Positions 33,591 to 46,108 of a stretch of DNA of 64,000 nt are shown piece by piece. Positions within the stretch are counted from its first letter, which is position 1, and every line of letters starts with the position of its first letter. The notes below the pieces were generated by a model, which was not told where the DNA came from, did no database searches, and saw nothing but the letters and a program-made list of their open reading frames with translations. The stretch covers positions 16,562,203 through 16,626,202 of the forward strand of contig NC_083341.1 in NCBI RefSeq assembly GCF_019175385.1. Reading direction: 5' to 3'. This DNA comes from Lycium barbarum. Its lineage: Eukaryota; Streptophyta; Magnoliopsida; Solanales; Solanaceae. The translations under genes and the position numbers were made by a program.

Positions 33591-34537
33591 CCTACTAAGT
33601 CCCAACAACCTTTTAAAGTTCCAGCTTATAAGTTAAACTAGTGTACTTATCTGCCTTTGCACCGTTGTAAGAGATAATTCTCTTACAAATAAAAAAGTCA
33701 TAGATTTAATCCACACATGATTTAATCTAAAATATTCTCATTTTTATTTTATGTGAAGCTATTATTGATTGGGAAGTCAAATAATTTTTTTCTACTAATT
33801 CTCAATTGTTTTTTAATATTGTGAATCATTAGCTATCTTTACTTATAATACTTTTCATATAGTTTTAATATGTAAATTTTATTGTAGCAATTTTAGAGAA
33901 TCTATAACAAAATTCATAGTAAAAATTAAATGTTTTAACTCCGAACCCTTGCACAGAACTTGAGATAAGGAGAGTAATTATTTCTACCAAGGAATAAGAT
34001 TTTACAATATAAATGCATAAAATATAGAACTAACATGCTAAAAAGCATAAAAATTGAAGATATACTGAAAAGTAAGGGAGAAATGTGGAGAGAAGAAGAA
34101 AGTGGAATAAGAACATAATACGTATTTATCAGCCGCAAACCTTTCTCTAAGAACACCGTCGGTTACTAAACTTTAAAAAAAAGTTAATATTCTACGGGCC
34201 ACAAGATTCACAATACAAAAATGAAAGTAACTGGTATCAATGGTATCCTTCTCCTAAAACATATGGAGAATTATTGGAAATCTCATCAGAATATAAATAA
34301 ATAAAATGTGCTTTTTTTTCATAAGATAATTAATTTCCCACAAAGGCCTCTCATATAAGGACCACCAACAACAGTTCCACGATCCATTTTCTCTAACCAC
34401 AACTTAGATCAGCTATAATTTTTCTCCATCCTCTTGCCATTTGCCTAACAAGTAGTACTACTTCTCTCTAGAAGAGTTTGATTTCCTACCTACCAATTGC
34501 CTCACAACGATTCACCTAAGTATCATCATTACTACAA
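33591..34537. other. Spacer without recognised gene
   Basis: Low-complexity AT-rich sequence. The part at 34330-34530 has a promoter- or 5'UTR-like look (CTCATATAAGG at about 34350, CT-rich after it), but no coding exon follows; a MITE starts at 34538. Confidence 0.35.
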
Positions 34538-35814
34538 GGCCAAAGTCATAGATGGACCCTAAACTTGTCCTGATTTTTCATCTAGACCTCCCAACTGAAA
34601 CGTTGACCATCTGAACCCCCGAACATAAGATAAAATGTGTCATTTGAACCCCTCGTGCCAGCTGGGCACACACGTGAAGCTCACGTGACATGGAAAAATA
34701 GGCCAGTGACATGGAGCCATGTCATGTTACCGGTTTTTTTTTAAGCCATGTCAACAAAAACAATTAATTTTAACAAAAACTCTATTTTAAAATCTATTTA
34801 AATAATTAAAAAAAAAATAAAAACCCAACCCATCCACTCCGATAGCCCACCTTGCCACCGCCACTGCCGCCTCTGCCACCGTCACTGCCGCCGCTTCCTC
34901 CGCCTCTGCCGCCGCAGCCGCTTTCTTTTTTAAAAATTTTAATCATTAAAAATTAATTTTAACAAAAACTCTATTTTAAAATATATTTAAATAATTAAAA
35001 AATTTGAAAAACCCAACCCATCCTCTCCGATAGCCCACCTTGCCGCTGCCTCCGCTGCATCCGCCGCCTCCGCTTTCTTTTTTAAAATTTTTAATCATTA
35101 AAAATTAATTTTAACAAAAACTCTATTTTAAAATCTATTTAAATAATTAAAAAAATTGAAAAACCCAACCCATCCTCTCCGATAGCCCACCTTGCCACCG
35201 CCACTGCCGCCGATGCCTCCTACACCGCCGCCGCTTTCTTTTTTTAAATTTTGAATCATTAAAAATTAATTTTAACAAAAACTCTATTTTAAAATCTATT
35301 TAAATAATTAAAAAAAATGAAAAACCCAACCCATCCTCTCCGATAGCCCACTTCACCGCTGCCACCGCCGCCACTTCCGCCACTGCCCCCGCCGCCGCCG
35401 CTTCAAAATCTATTTAAATAGCGTTTTTGTTAAAATTAATTTTTAATGATTAAAAATTTTAAAAAAGAAAGCAGCGATGGCGGCGGAGGAGGCAGCGGCG
35501 GCAGTGGCGGCGGTGAAGTGGGCTATCGGAGAGGATGGGTTGGGTTTTTCATTTTTTTTTAATTATTTAAATAGATTTTAAAATAGAGTTTTTGTTAAAA
35601 TTAATTTTTAATGATTAAAAATTCAAAAAAAGAAAAAAATTGGTCCCTCACGCTCTGTTTAAAGCAGTGAGCTTCACGCGTGTGCTAGCTGGCACGAGGG
35701 GGTTCAAATGGCACAGTTTATCTTATGTTCGGGGGTTCAGATGGTCAACGTTTCAGTTGGGGGGTCTAGATGGAAAATCAGGACAAGTTCAGGGGTCCAT
35801 TTATGACTTTGGCC
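34538..35814. mobile_element. MULE-type MITE with internal tandem units (TSD TTACTACAA)
   Basis: Inverted ends of over 100 bp open GGCCAAAGTCATAGATGGAC and include CCCGAACATAAGATAAA. Perfect 9-bp duplications flank it (34529-34537, 35815-35823). Inside, a unit of roughly 150-190 bp is repeated about four times at 34770-35400, then once inverted at 35405-35630. Each unit has an AT half (TTTTAACAAAAACTCTATTT) and a CCGCCACTGCCGCC-rich half. Short ORFs are incidental. Confidence 0.9.
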
Positions 35815-36008
35815 TTACTACAATTACTTTTATATATATACTACCTATATTATGATCTCAATATCCGGGAACATATTTTTCAAGCCAATCAAATTATTAG
35901 GGTTATTGCAAAAATGCAAATAAAAAGAGGAAACAACTGCTTCAATCCACAATATTCACAGTAAACACAAATGTACGATGTAGTGGACTGTGGTTCCCAT
36001 TCAAGACG

Positions 36009-36332
36009 CACTACAAGAAAGTACAAAATTGACAACAGCTTTTTGGCAACAAAAAATAATATTGTTGGCAACATTCAGTATTTGGCAACAACTTAGTTTT
36101 ATTGTTGGCATATATGATGAAACTTTTAAAAATGAACTTTTTTTGTTACCATATATTGACTATTGTTGCAAAAAATATTTTTGGCAACAACAAAAAGGTT
36201 GTTACAATAACAGCTGATGGAAAAAGTTTATGCAACAACAAAAATATGTTGTTGCCAAAGTACTTTTTGCAACAATAATCGATACTATAGCAATAAAAAA
36301 AATTGTTGACAAATGTCTTCTTTCTTGTAGTG
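36009..36332. mobile_element. CACTA-type MITE
   Basis: It begins CACTACAAGAAAG and ends CTTTCTTGTAGTG, the terminal signature of CACTA (En/Spm) elements. The interior is full of TTGGCAACAA/TTGTTGCCAA subterminal words in both orientations. The expected 3-bp duplication is not seen. Confidence 0.8.
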
Positions 36333-36490
36333 ATACATTTGCCATGTTTAAAACATATTTGTGAAATTCAATAAGAAAAGATGATAAAATCTTACATGTC
36401 AAAGAAAGTTGCAAAAGATAATTTCCATTAGGTCCCGTCCCATTGTAACCCAACTTGTCTTCCCCTCCGTCGGTCCCGTTCGATTGTCCC
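36333..36490. other. Spacer left of hAT copy 1
   Basis: Unique-looking sequence without ORF. The ATTGTCCC at 36483-36490 would be one half of an 8-bp target duplication, but the element's right end is missing. Confidence 0.4.
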
Positions 36491-39383
36491 TAAACCCGTC
36501 AACCGGTTCCGTTTAACCGGTTCAAACCGGTAACCGGACCGGTAAAACCGGAACCGGTAGAACCGGTTAACCGGTTCCGGTTAACCGTCTAATATTACCG
36601 GTTCCGGTTCCGATTTTTTTGAAACCGGAAACGGACCGGTGAAACCGGTGGGATTTTTTTTTTTTAATTATAGTCGTTGGTGGCTGGGCTTTGTCCGTTA
36701 ATGGACCGTTGGCAACGGTCCATTTGCAAAAATGGCCGTTGCCAAACGGTCATAAACTTAATTTTTGGCCCCCCCCAAACTTTTTTTTTAACACTTTAAC
36801 CCATTCCCCACCCCTATATAAACCCTTCTTCGTTTTCATTTTAATCCACACCAATTCACTCTTCTCTTTCTCTCAAATCTCAATCTCTCAATTATAGTTA
36901 CTTTGCAATAATTAGCCACTTTATATTTCTCTCAAATAAATATTACAAAGTCTTATTATAGTTTCAATTATTAATTTTGCAATTATTATATTGTTGGTGG
37001 AGTTGGTGATTTTGCAACAATCCGAAGTACCTTTGGTGGATTTGCAATTCTAGCCGTCTTCACTTTGTTGGAAATTAATCCGGCAATTTGGTACCTTCGT
37101 TCCAACTCTATCTTTATTTTTCGCAATTTAATTTACGTAATTTAATTCTAGCAATTTATTTTTCGCAATTTAATTCTAGCAATTTAATTTGTTGCAATTT
37201 ATTTTGTTGTGATTTATTTGATTGTGATTTAAATTAATTCTATTTAATAATGACAAAGAGATTTAGACGTGGTGCCGGTAGTAGTAGTGGTATTGTTAGG
37301 GGTGGGCTTAATGAGGAAACATTTGTGGAAGAAACACCTAATTTAGGTATTGATGTTGGTGGAAATAATCCACTTTTAGGTCATGAGACAATGCAACAAC
37401 ATTTTACCGACACTTTTAATGAAATTAATGAAGATGATGATGATGATGATGATGATGAAACACAACCCCCCGAAAATCCCATAGGAGATACATGTCCTGC
37501 ACAATCACATACACAAGACAAACCGCCTAGAACTCGTAAGCCAACAGCTAAAGTTTGGAAATTTATGACTAAGAATAAGGAAAACCAATCAGCTACATGT
37601 ACCCTATGTGGACAAGTATTTAGTTTTAAGCAACGAACTGGTAAGGATGGTGGAACGGGTACACTAAATGGTCATATGAGAAGCAAACATATGGATGTTT
37701 GGGGAGAGCAAACGGGTTCAAATGTGGGGGGGGGGGGGGTATTCAAAATGACGATAGACCCACGAACCGGTAGAAATTTTAAGTATGACAAGAAAAAGGA
37801 GCGTGTAGAAATAGCTAAAATGGTAGCTTATGATTGTTTACCATTTTTCTTTCCCTCGGGTTTGGGGTTTGTTACGTACATTCAACGTTGTTATAATCCG
37901 TTATTTGAGGGTATTCCTAGAAGTACTTGTAGAGCCGATGTTATAGATTTGTTTAAAAAATATAGATTTTAATTGTATTTAATTCTTTAAATTGTAATGT
38001 TTGTCTTACCGCTGATTTGGGTCTTAGTCTTAACAAGTTAGATTTTTTTGCTATTACATGTCATTGGGTTGATGACAACTGGGTTATGCAAAAAAGAATT
38101 ATAGCTTTTTTATATGATGAAGAAAAAGGTCGTCACGATGCAACATTTTTAGCCGATTCAATGTCTACTATTATGAGATTTTTTAACATTTATAGAAAAA
38201 CACTTTGTATTGCTTTAGATAATGCTTCTAATAATACAAAGGCGATTGGTCTTATAAAAAGAGAACTAAACCCTCCACTAAGAAATATTTTTCATGTAAG
38301 ATGTAGTTGTCACATTTTAAACTTAATTGTTAAAGATGGTCTTGTGCATTTTGAAGATTCTGTTCAAAAAGTTAGAGATGCAGTTGCGTTTCTTTTTTGT
38401 AATGCTAATAGGGGAAGAATTAGAGATTTGAAGAATGTTTGTGTGGAAAATAACCTTAGACCTAGGAAAATTCAAGTAGAAATTGAGATTAGGTGGAACT
38501 ACACTTACATTACGCTACAACAAGCATATGAGTATAGGATTCCCATACAACAAGTTCACAACAAATATAATATTAATAGTGATGATTGGTTAAATTTTAC
38601 GCATTGGGAAGATGTTAAAGAATGTGTTGAACTCTTAGAAATTTTTTATAATGCAACTCTTGCTTTTTCTAGACAATTCTATCCCACGGTAATCGGAAAT
38701 AGCTAGAGTTTTACAAGAATATAAATATAAATCCGGTTATCAAGTGGCTATTTTTGAAATGATAATCAAATTTAAGAAGTATTTTTTTCCCATCCCAACT
38801 TTATTTATATTGGGTTCTCTTTTAAATCCTTGTTTAAAAGTGTCTTATACTAAAGTATTGGTTAGTCAAATTTATACATTTTTAGAAATTGAAGAGGGAG
38901 TTCAACCATCTTTAGCTGAAGCCGAACTCGCTATTGATGACGAGTTTAGAAAAGTTTTTACTCATTATTCTAATTTGGAAGAACGTGCTACACCCGTTGC
39001 TCCACGCCCTACTACTTCTCAAAGTACCAAAAAGGGCTTGTCGGGTTTGTCGCATTTAAAAGTTTTACATTCACAGCCAACTTCTTCTTGTAGTGCAAAC
39101 TTTGATGAATATAACTTTTATTTGATGCAGCCAAATGTAGATATCAAGGAACTGGATGACTTGGACGTCTTAGCATGGTGGAAGAAGTACAAGGCAAGTT
39201 ATCCGGTACTTTCAAGAATGGCTCGAGATATCCTTACGGTTCAAGTATCAACCGTGGCTTCGGAGAGAGCATTTAGTCAAGGAAGACAACAAATTGGAGA
39301 CCATACACATTCATTATCCTGCTTTAGCTTGCAAGTACTAGTGTGCATTCGCGATTGGATTAGATCGGAGCGACGCAACCAAA
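36491..39383 (+). mobile_element. hAT transposon copy 1, 3' truncated
   Basis: The left end opens TAAACCCGTCAACCGGTTCC, followed by dense ACCGGTT subterminal repeats to about 36650, as in Ac/Ds-like elements. A TATA box (CTATATAAACCC, near 36815) and a transposase gene follow. Identity with copy 2 (44829-49083, inverted) stops after GCAACCAAA at 39383, so the acidic C-terminal tail and the right end are lost. Confidence 0.85.
37250..39383 (+). pseudogene. hAT transposase, copy 1 (frameshifted)
   Basis: Domains in order: a Gly-rich N-terminus with a poly-Asp run; a BED-type zinc finger (CTLCGQVF ... LNGHMRSKHMDVW, near 37590-37710); the central catalytic part (KTLCIALDNASNNTKAI, VRCSCHILNLIVKDGL); and the C-terminal hATC dimerisation domain (LDVLAWWKKYKASYPVLSRM, STVASERAFSQGRQQIGD). 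The frame is broken near 37970 by an 11-bp loss relative to copy 2, and again at 38700. A poly-G run at about 37728-37738 lies after the finger and differs from copy 2. Transposition by this copy is unlikely. Confidence 0.85.
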
Positions 39384-39664
39384 GAATAAACCTGTAGACA
39401 TTAATAAACCCAGATTGATACTCAAATCAAGAGGTATTTATTGACAAATAATCTGTTGGAGTAAAAGACATTGAAGCAAGAATATCTATTAGATGATTTC
39501 ATTTTCAACCTTGAGATCTGCTAAATTCCAAAGGCTTAATGTTAAGCCTTTCTAACTTACTCTTTTTGAAAAGGGAAGAAAACCTATCATGCATAATAAT
39601 CCATGAAAATATGGGTCTGACTTAAAAACCAATCTTGAAGAATTGTAATAATGGTTTATTAATA
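39384..39664. other. Short spacer between hAT copy 1 and Mutator-like element
   Basis: No gene. The 16-bp ATAAACCTGTAGACAT at 39386-39401 recurs at 40905-40920, on the far side of the Mutator-like element. Confidence 0.5.
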
Positions 39665-40866
39665 GGAAAATTTACTTGTCATAGCTACTTCTAAGACCTA
39701 TTTATGAATAATAACTACCTTTGATTTTATTTATTGTTCATAACTAAAATATTTTCTTAAATTACACATCATAACTAGTGTGCTGTATTTCACAAATTTC
39801 TCTTTTAAATTGATTTTCTCTCACCTCTCAAATTTATTTCTCCCTCACCCTTCTCTTTCTCTCTCTCTGTTCCCTCTCCTGCCCCCAGATCTGTCAGATC
39901 TATTTCCCTTGCCTGATTCCTTCAAATATGTCAAGTTACTTCATCAGGAAAATTGTTCAAGATTGTGACAGTGGAAGTGTCAAAATGACAAGAACTAGTA
40001 ACGGAACTCTTCTTGATGGCATAGAGCACATAATCTCTGCAATCCTCGTCGAATTTCTAAAGAATAACACTAGAGAGCTCGTACCCTTTCTCGATTTAGT
40101 TATGGAGGCAACTCTTCACTGTTGATGTTGCTATAAATCAGATTCCTTTGAAACTTCTAAGTTTCTTTGATTTGCAAATCTCTGAAGAAAAGGAGTGACG
40201 TTTTGGTTTGTTCTTTACTTTTTCGACACTGCCACTTCTTCTCCGCGGTGGAAGCGGTGGTTCACCGGTGGTTAAACGCATACTCCACCTCCGATGAGAG
40301 TTGTGGAGCTTCATGCTCACCAAGTGTTTGATAAAATGCTTCAGTATATTTCAGTATATTTTGTTGTATTTCAATGTATTTCTAATTTATGAAACAATTT
40401 TCTGATATATTTCATTGTATTCCATTGTATATATGCATACTACAATTTTATATTTCTTAAACAATCAACCATATTTCATTGTATTCCAGTGTATATTTTT
40501 CTGTATTTGGAAGTATTTCTAAAAGTTTGGAATGGAGTAATTTGGAGAGAGAAACGTGGGTTATTATGGAACTTCAACAGTTATGCGTGATACATGGTTG
40601 ATTTAATTTGACTTACCATTTAAAATGAAAGAAGAGAATCTGTTTCATAGATACAGCCTATTTTGACTCTACCAGATTTTGTATTTCAGTGTATTTCAAA
40701 AATGCGAACTCAGCCGAACTTTGTATTTCCGTGTATTTCCCTGTATTTCAAAAACGCGAAATACAACAGAAATATAACAAAAACTAGCTACGATTTGTAA
40801 ATATAGAAAAAGTAGCTATAAATTGTTAGAAGTTGTTAAAAGGCAGCTGTTTATGTAAGTTTCCCT
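39665..40866. mobile_element. Mutator-like element with gene-like cargo, 1202 bp (TSD TTATTAATA)
   Basis: Left end GGAAAATTTACTTGTCATAG; inverted right end GGGAAACTTACATAAACAGC. Perfect 9-bp duplications flank it (39656-39664, 40867-40875). The interior has a CT-rich leader (39820-39890), a small plus ORF (39928-40125) opening MSSYFIRKIVQDCDSGS, a GC-richer stretch to 40320, and tracts of TGTATTTC words. It shares end sequence and layout with 26760-31218 but not cargo. This fits a Pack-MULE; the source gene is not recognised. Confidence 0.85.
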
Positions 40867-41067
40867 TATTAATATTAGTAACGGTTGTAACTATTAGTAA
40901 AGCATAAACCTGTAGACATTTTTGGACTATTAGTAATAGTGGTAACCTTCAACAGTGACTTTTGGATTCTGTAACAAACTGTTTCTTTATTAATAATGGA
41001 TTATTTTGGCTTTTTCAAAAAATAATTAAATGAAAAGAATGAGTGAAAAATGCCCAAAAAAAAAAAA

Positions 41068-42088
41068 CGGAAAAGGGCCAAATATACCCTTGTACTATGA
41101 GAAAAGGGTCAAATATACCCTTCGTTATACTTGGGATTCAAATATAACCCTGCCGTTATACTATTAGATCAAATATACCCCTTCTCCGTTAAAGTTGTCC
41201 AAAGTGGACATCCAAGCCTATGTGGCACTGACATTTGATGAACTGGATGCCACGTGGCATTGCCACCTCATCACCCCTAACACCTCTTCCCAATCGCTCT
41301 TTTCCAACTCCGGTCAGGTTCTCCCCCTTCTTGTTCTCGCGGCTCTTGCTCATTTTTATTTTCAATGAATTGCATGAACTGCTCCCATCGAAAACTCACA
41401 GCAAAATGACATACTATTTCAATTTGTTGCACAGACCAAAGTATGCAACCTGCAACCTTATTGACCCAAAACATTATCTTTTTATCTCTGGTATGCAAAC
41501 ATTAGTTGACAGAAATGATATACATAAATTTGTCCTTTAAATTTATTTTGCGCGGTGATGGGGGATTTTATAATTCAATCAAGCAGATCTGCATAAAGTT
41601 AACAACCAAGAAAATCACCGATTCGAGCGACTACACTAAAACAAATAGATCTATGGAAATCCAATAGATTACATACATACGAAACAAGACATCAGTTCTA
41701 CCTTATTTGGTGGGATTCTCAAATTCAACGCAAATTACGCAAGAAAAATAAAACACAAATTGAAAATAAAAATGAAAAAGAGCCGCAAAAATAAGAAGGG
41801 GGAGAAACTAACAGGAGTTGGAAAAGAGAGATTGGGAAGAGGTGGTAGGGGTGATGAGGTGGCAATGCCACGTGGCATCCACCTCATCAAATGTCAGTGC
41901 CACATAGGCTTGAATGTCCACTTTGGACAACTTTAACGGAGGAGGGGTATATTTGATCCAATAGTATAACGACAGGGGTATATTTGAACCCAAAGTATAA
42001 CGAAGGGTATATTTGACCCTTTTCTCATAGTACAGGGGTATATTTGACCCTTTTCTCATAGTACAGGGGTATATTTGACCCTTTTCCG
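41068..42088. mobile_element. MITE with CGGAAAAGGG ends, 1021 bp
   Basis: Long inverted arms: CGGAAAAGGGCCAAATATAC on the left, and the inverse CCCTTTTCCG closing the right. GCCACGTGGCATTGCCACCT recurs inverted near 41860. A poly-A stretch flanks both sides, consistent with a 9-bp duplication of A. Near the right end a unit of about 32 bp ending CTCATAGTACAGG is doubled (42010-42070). No protein. Confidence 0.85.
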
Positions 42089-43310
42089 AAAAAAAAAACC
42101 TAGGATTGGAGGCCATAGAAAGGTGACATATCATCTTGTCTATGCCTAGCTTTATAATATATATAGATTATTTCAAACGCTAAATGTGAACGACTTAAAT
42201 ATCCTCAAAATGTTAATCGACTTTTATGTTATTCAATTTAACCTGTACAAAGATTCATATATCTAATAAGAATCTTCAACGCTTTATTTAGCCGGATCTA
42301 CTTACCATGTCTGAAGGAATCTTCCAATGTTCAATTGCAATTGGATTGAAACTCTTCTTCAAATGTTTGATCCCTTTGGAAAAACTATCACACATGATCT
42401 CAATTGTTTAAAGGATGTGTGCCACAGTAATGGCTTTTAAAAAGAGGGGCTCGATGTGAAATTGATACAAGATGGATGTGATAGCTGAATGGTCTCTTTT
42501 AATAAATGATGTATTTGATAGTTTTAACAGAATGATAGTTACGTTTGAGTCACCTGACTAATACATGTGTATATTTGAATAAAAAGTATATGAATAGTAA
42601 AATTGATCATTTTCTCACAGTAGAGGAGTAAATTTGAATCTTTTTTTCCAAAATTAAATAAATATTTTACATTATTTATTGTACTAAAAGTTTAAGATCT
42701 TTAGATATAATTTTTGCAACAATAGTCGGGGTTACAAGCGTGAGGCACGTGACATAGAAACTAGTTATCACTAAATAGATGCGGTCCACGAATGAGTTCA
42801 TTATGATCCTTACTATAAACCAAAAAAAGTTGTAAAAATTTTTGCCATAAAAAGTGTAAATTTGCAAAGGAAGAATTACATCAGAAATTTAATAACGTTA
42901 AGCTTTGGTTAAGATACTCGGTAGCCACTTGTCAAAGGTAGACGAATCCACAATAGAAATTTAAGGAGGTTTCAATACGAGGAATTAACTAATACCTCTT
43001 CAACTTGAAAAGTTATAGCGAGCTAAAAAAAAAATGGGAGTAATTGTTATTTGTATTTTGTCGAAGTATTAGTCAAAGTTTCTGTATGTTTAATTAGTGA
43101 CATATATATTGCTTAATAATTATGGCAGGTTAACATGCATAATTATTTCTATTATGCAGTCTTCCTACATTGGCTGATTTTCCTCTTTCGCTCTTTGTGG
43201 ATATTGATTCAATAATTATGCATGTTAAATAGGATTTTGGCAAGATGATTAGCATGGCAGGTTACTAACCAGTCAATATCCATGGATTATGGGGGATTCA
43301 TCCATCAATT
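42089..43310. other. AT-rich spacer, no gene recognised
   Basis: Around 42540-42650 lie degraded words like those of the CGGAAAAGGG MITE family. Nothing else is identifiable. Confidence 0.4.
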
Positions 43311-43324
43311 AGAGGTCAAATTTG

Positions 43325-43528
43325 AAGAGCTAATCCTCTTAAAGGAGCAAATTCAGTTTGTGAAATATAGTTACTTACATTATTTATACTGGGGAAGATG
43401 GAAATATTGTGCTGAATCTACAAAACATGCTGGAGTTCTTAGGTTTCTAATGTTTTTTAGCCAGCTTTTATCTGTGTACAGCTCGGTACTGTTTTTCCTT
43501 TCTAATAAAATTTTACTTCCTAAAAAAA
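43325..43528 (+). mobile_element. Retroposed 204-bp fragment with poly-A tail (TSD AGAGGTCAAATTTG)
   Basis: A perfect 14-bp duplication (43311-43324, 43529-43542) flanks a segment ending AATAAAATTTTACTTCCTAAAAAAA. Poly-A plus a long duplication is the signature of L1-type target-primed reverse transcription, so this is a 5'-truncated LINE or a processed transcript end. The open frame that crosses it (43282-43662) is incidental. Confidence 0.85.
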
Positions 43529-43542
43529 AGAGGTCAAATTTG

Positions 43543-44187
43543 GGAAAGTACTTTGTTGCTTTGATCCAAAAAGCATGTCCGAGGAACGATAGTACATACA
43601 ATAATGGTGTAGCTATTTTTGCTATTCTTTTTATAGTTGTAAAAATGTATAGAGCACTTTAATTTTGCCTAAGTTTTGACTGTATAACCTGTGCGAGTTA
43701 GTCACCTGACCTGGAACGTTATTGTTGGAGATCACTTGCAAGTCATTACCAGCAGTTCGAGATCTGTCCCTTTGAAAACTACTTCATACAAAGCCTTTGG
43801 TTGCTTTATTAATTAACTCATCGGCTCATCAAAATTGTTAAACTATGTACATGCATGTTACGTGACCATTAGATGTAAAAATTTCTCACGATTAATGACG
43901 AGATTATTTTAATGTTGCATTCTGAAACCTTTCATATACAAACTTTTGGCTTTTGAAGAGTTTATACTATAATTTACCTTCAACTATTTCTTTAACATTT
44001 GTATGATTTAATGCTTTGACTATTTTTGGGGGGAGCAGCAACATTGGAGGAAAAAGTATTAACTCTTGAAGAGTTGCAAAAGAAAAGAAAGAAGGAAAGT
44101 TTTGGACTCTGTGTTTTATTGAGATGAAATATTTTTAACATTTTAAACATCAATTTGTTGTTGAAAAGTGATAATATTTATCTTTAA
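43543..44187. other. Spacer, no gene recognised
   Basis: AT-rich single-copy-looking sequence with no ORF carrying a known domain. Confidence 0.4.
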
Positions 44188-44196
44188 ATATTTAAA

Positions 44197-44681
44197 CGGA
44201 AAAGGGCCAAAATTACCCCTGAACTTTGGGAAATAGTTCATTCATACCCTTCGTTATACTTTAGAGCCAATTATACCCTTACCGTTATACTATGGGATCA
44301 ATTATAGCCTTATGTCTAACAGCTGTCACATGGCATCATCCCAGCCTTTCAAAATTATTTTCCCCTCAAATAATTTTTTACCCACTAAAATAACCCAACC
44401 GGACCCAATTTTTTTTTTCTAGCCAAGGGGTAATGGGTTGGGTCCGTATCACTTTGGCTGGAAAAAAAAATGTGGTCGAGTTGGGTTATTTTAGTGGGTA
44501 AAAAATTATTTGAGGGGAAAATAATTTTGAAGGCTGGGATGATGCCACGTGGCAGCTGTTAGACATAAGGGTATAATTGACCCCATAGTATAACGGTAAG
44601 GGTATAATTAACCCTAAAGTATAACAAAGGGTATGGATGAACTATTTCCCAAAATTTATGGGTAATTTTGGCCCTTTTCCG
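44197..44681. mobile_element. MITE with CGGAAAAGGG ends, 485 bp (TSD ATATTTAAA)
   Basis: Nearly complete palindrome: CGGAAAAGGGCCAAAATTAC at the left, its inverse at the right, with TAATTTTTTACCCACTAAAA inverted in the core. Perfect 9-bp duplications flank it (44188-44196, 44682-44690). Same terminal family as 41068-42088. Confidence 0.9.
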
Positions 44682-44998
44682 ATATTTAAATGCTTGCACA
44701 CTTTAAGGGATGAGGAATCTGTGAATCTAAGGCGCCAACCAAGATTATGATGAAGAAGAAAAAGGTACTTGTATTCATGTGATTTGTAACAAATAACAAT
44801 TTTAATTTTCCACCAAGTACGCTTGCTCTAAACCTGTTAACCGGTTTGAATCGGACCGGACCGGTAACCGGTTAATAAACCGGCCGGTTTCTGGTTAAAA
44901 AATCGAAACCGGCCACCGGTTCCGGTTTAACCTGTTCCGATTTACCGGTTAAAAACCCGAAACCTGAATCGATCCGGTTCAAACACGTCCAAAACCTC

Positions 44999-45900
<902 letters not shown>

Positions 45901-46108
45901 TTTAATTTAAGTAGATGTATATTATAAGTATATTATTAGTATATTTTAGGTATATTCCTAACTTAATATAAGTAAAAATATGAACACAAGTAAATAGAAG
46001 AAAGCTCAATGAGCCATATATTTTATTCATAACATTAATTTGCAAGTTGTAATTTTTTTTAACTTGCAAATAATACATGAATTGCAAAGAAATAGTAGAA
46101 TAATAAAA

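Noticed and set aside
36009..36332. microRNA-type hairpin
   Set aside because: The inverted structure is explained by CACTA terminal and subterminal repeats.
43282..43662. 126-codon ORF as a host gene
   Set aside because: It spans the boundaries of a retroposed insert and its target duplication, and shows no domain.
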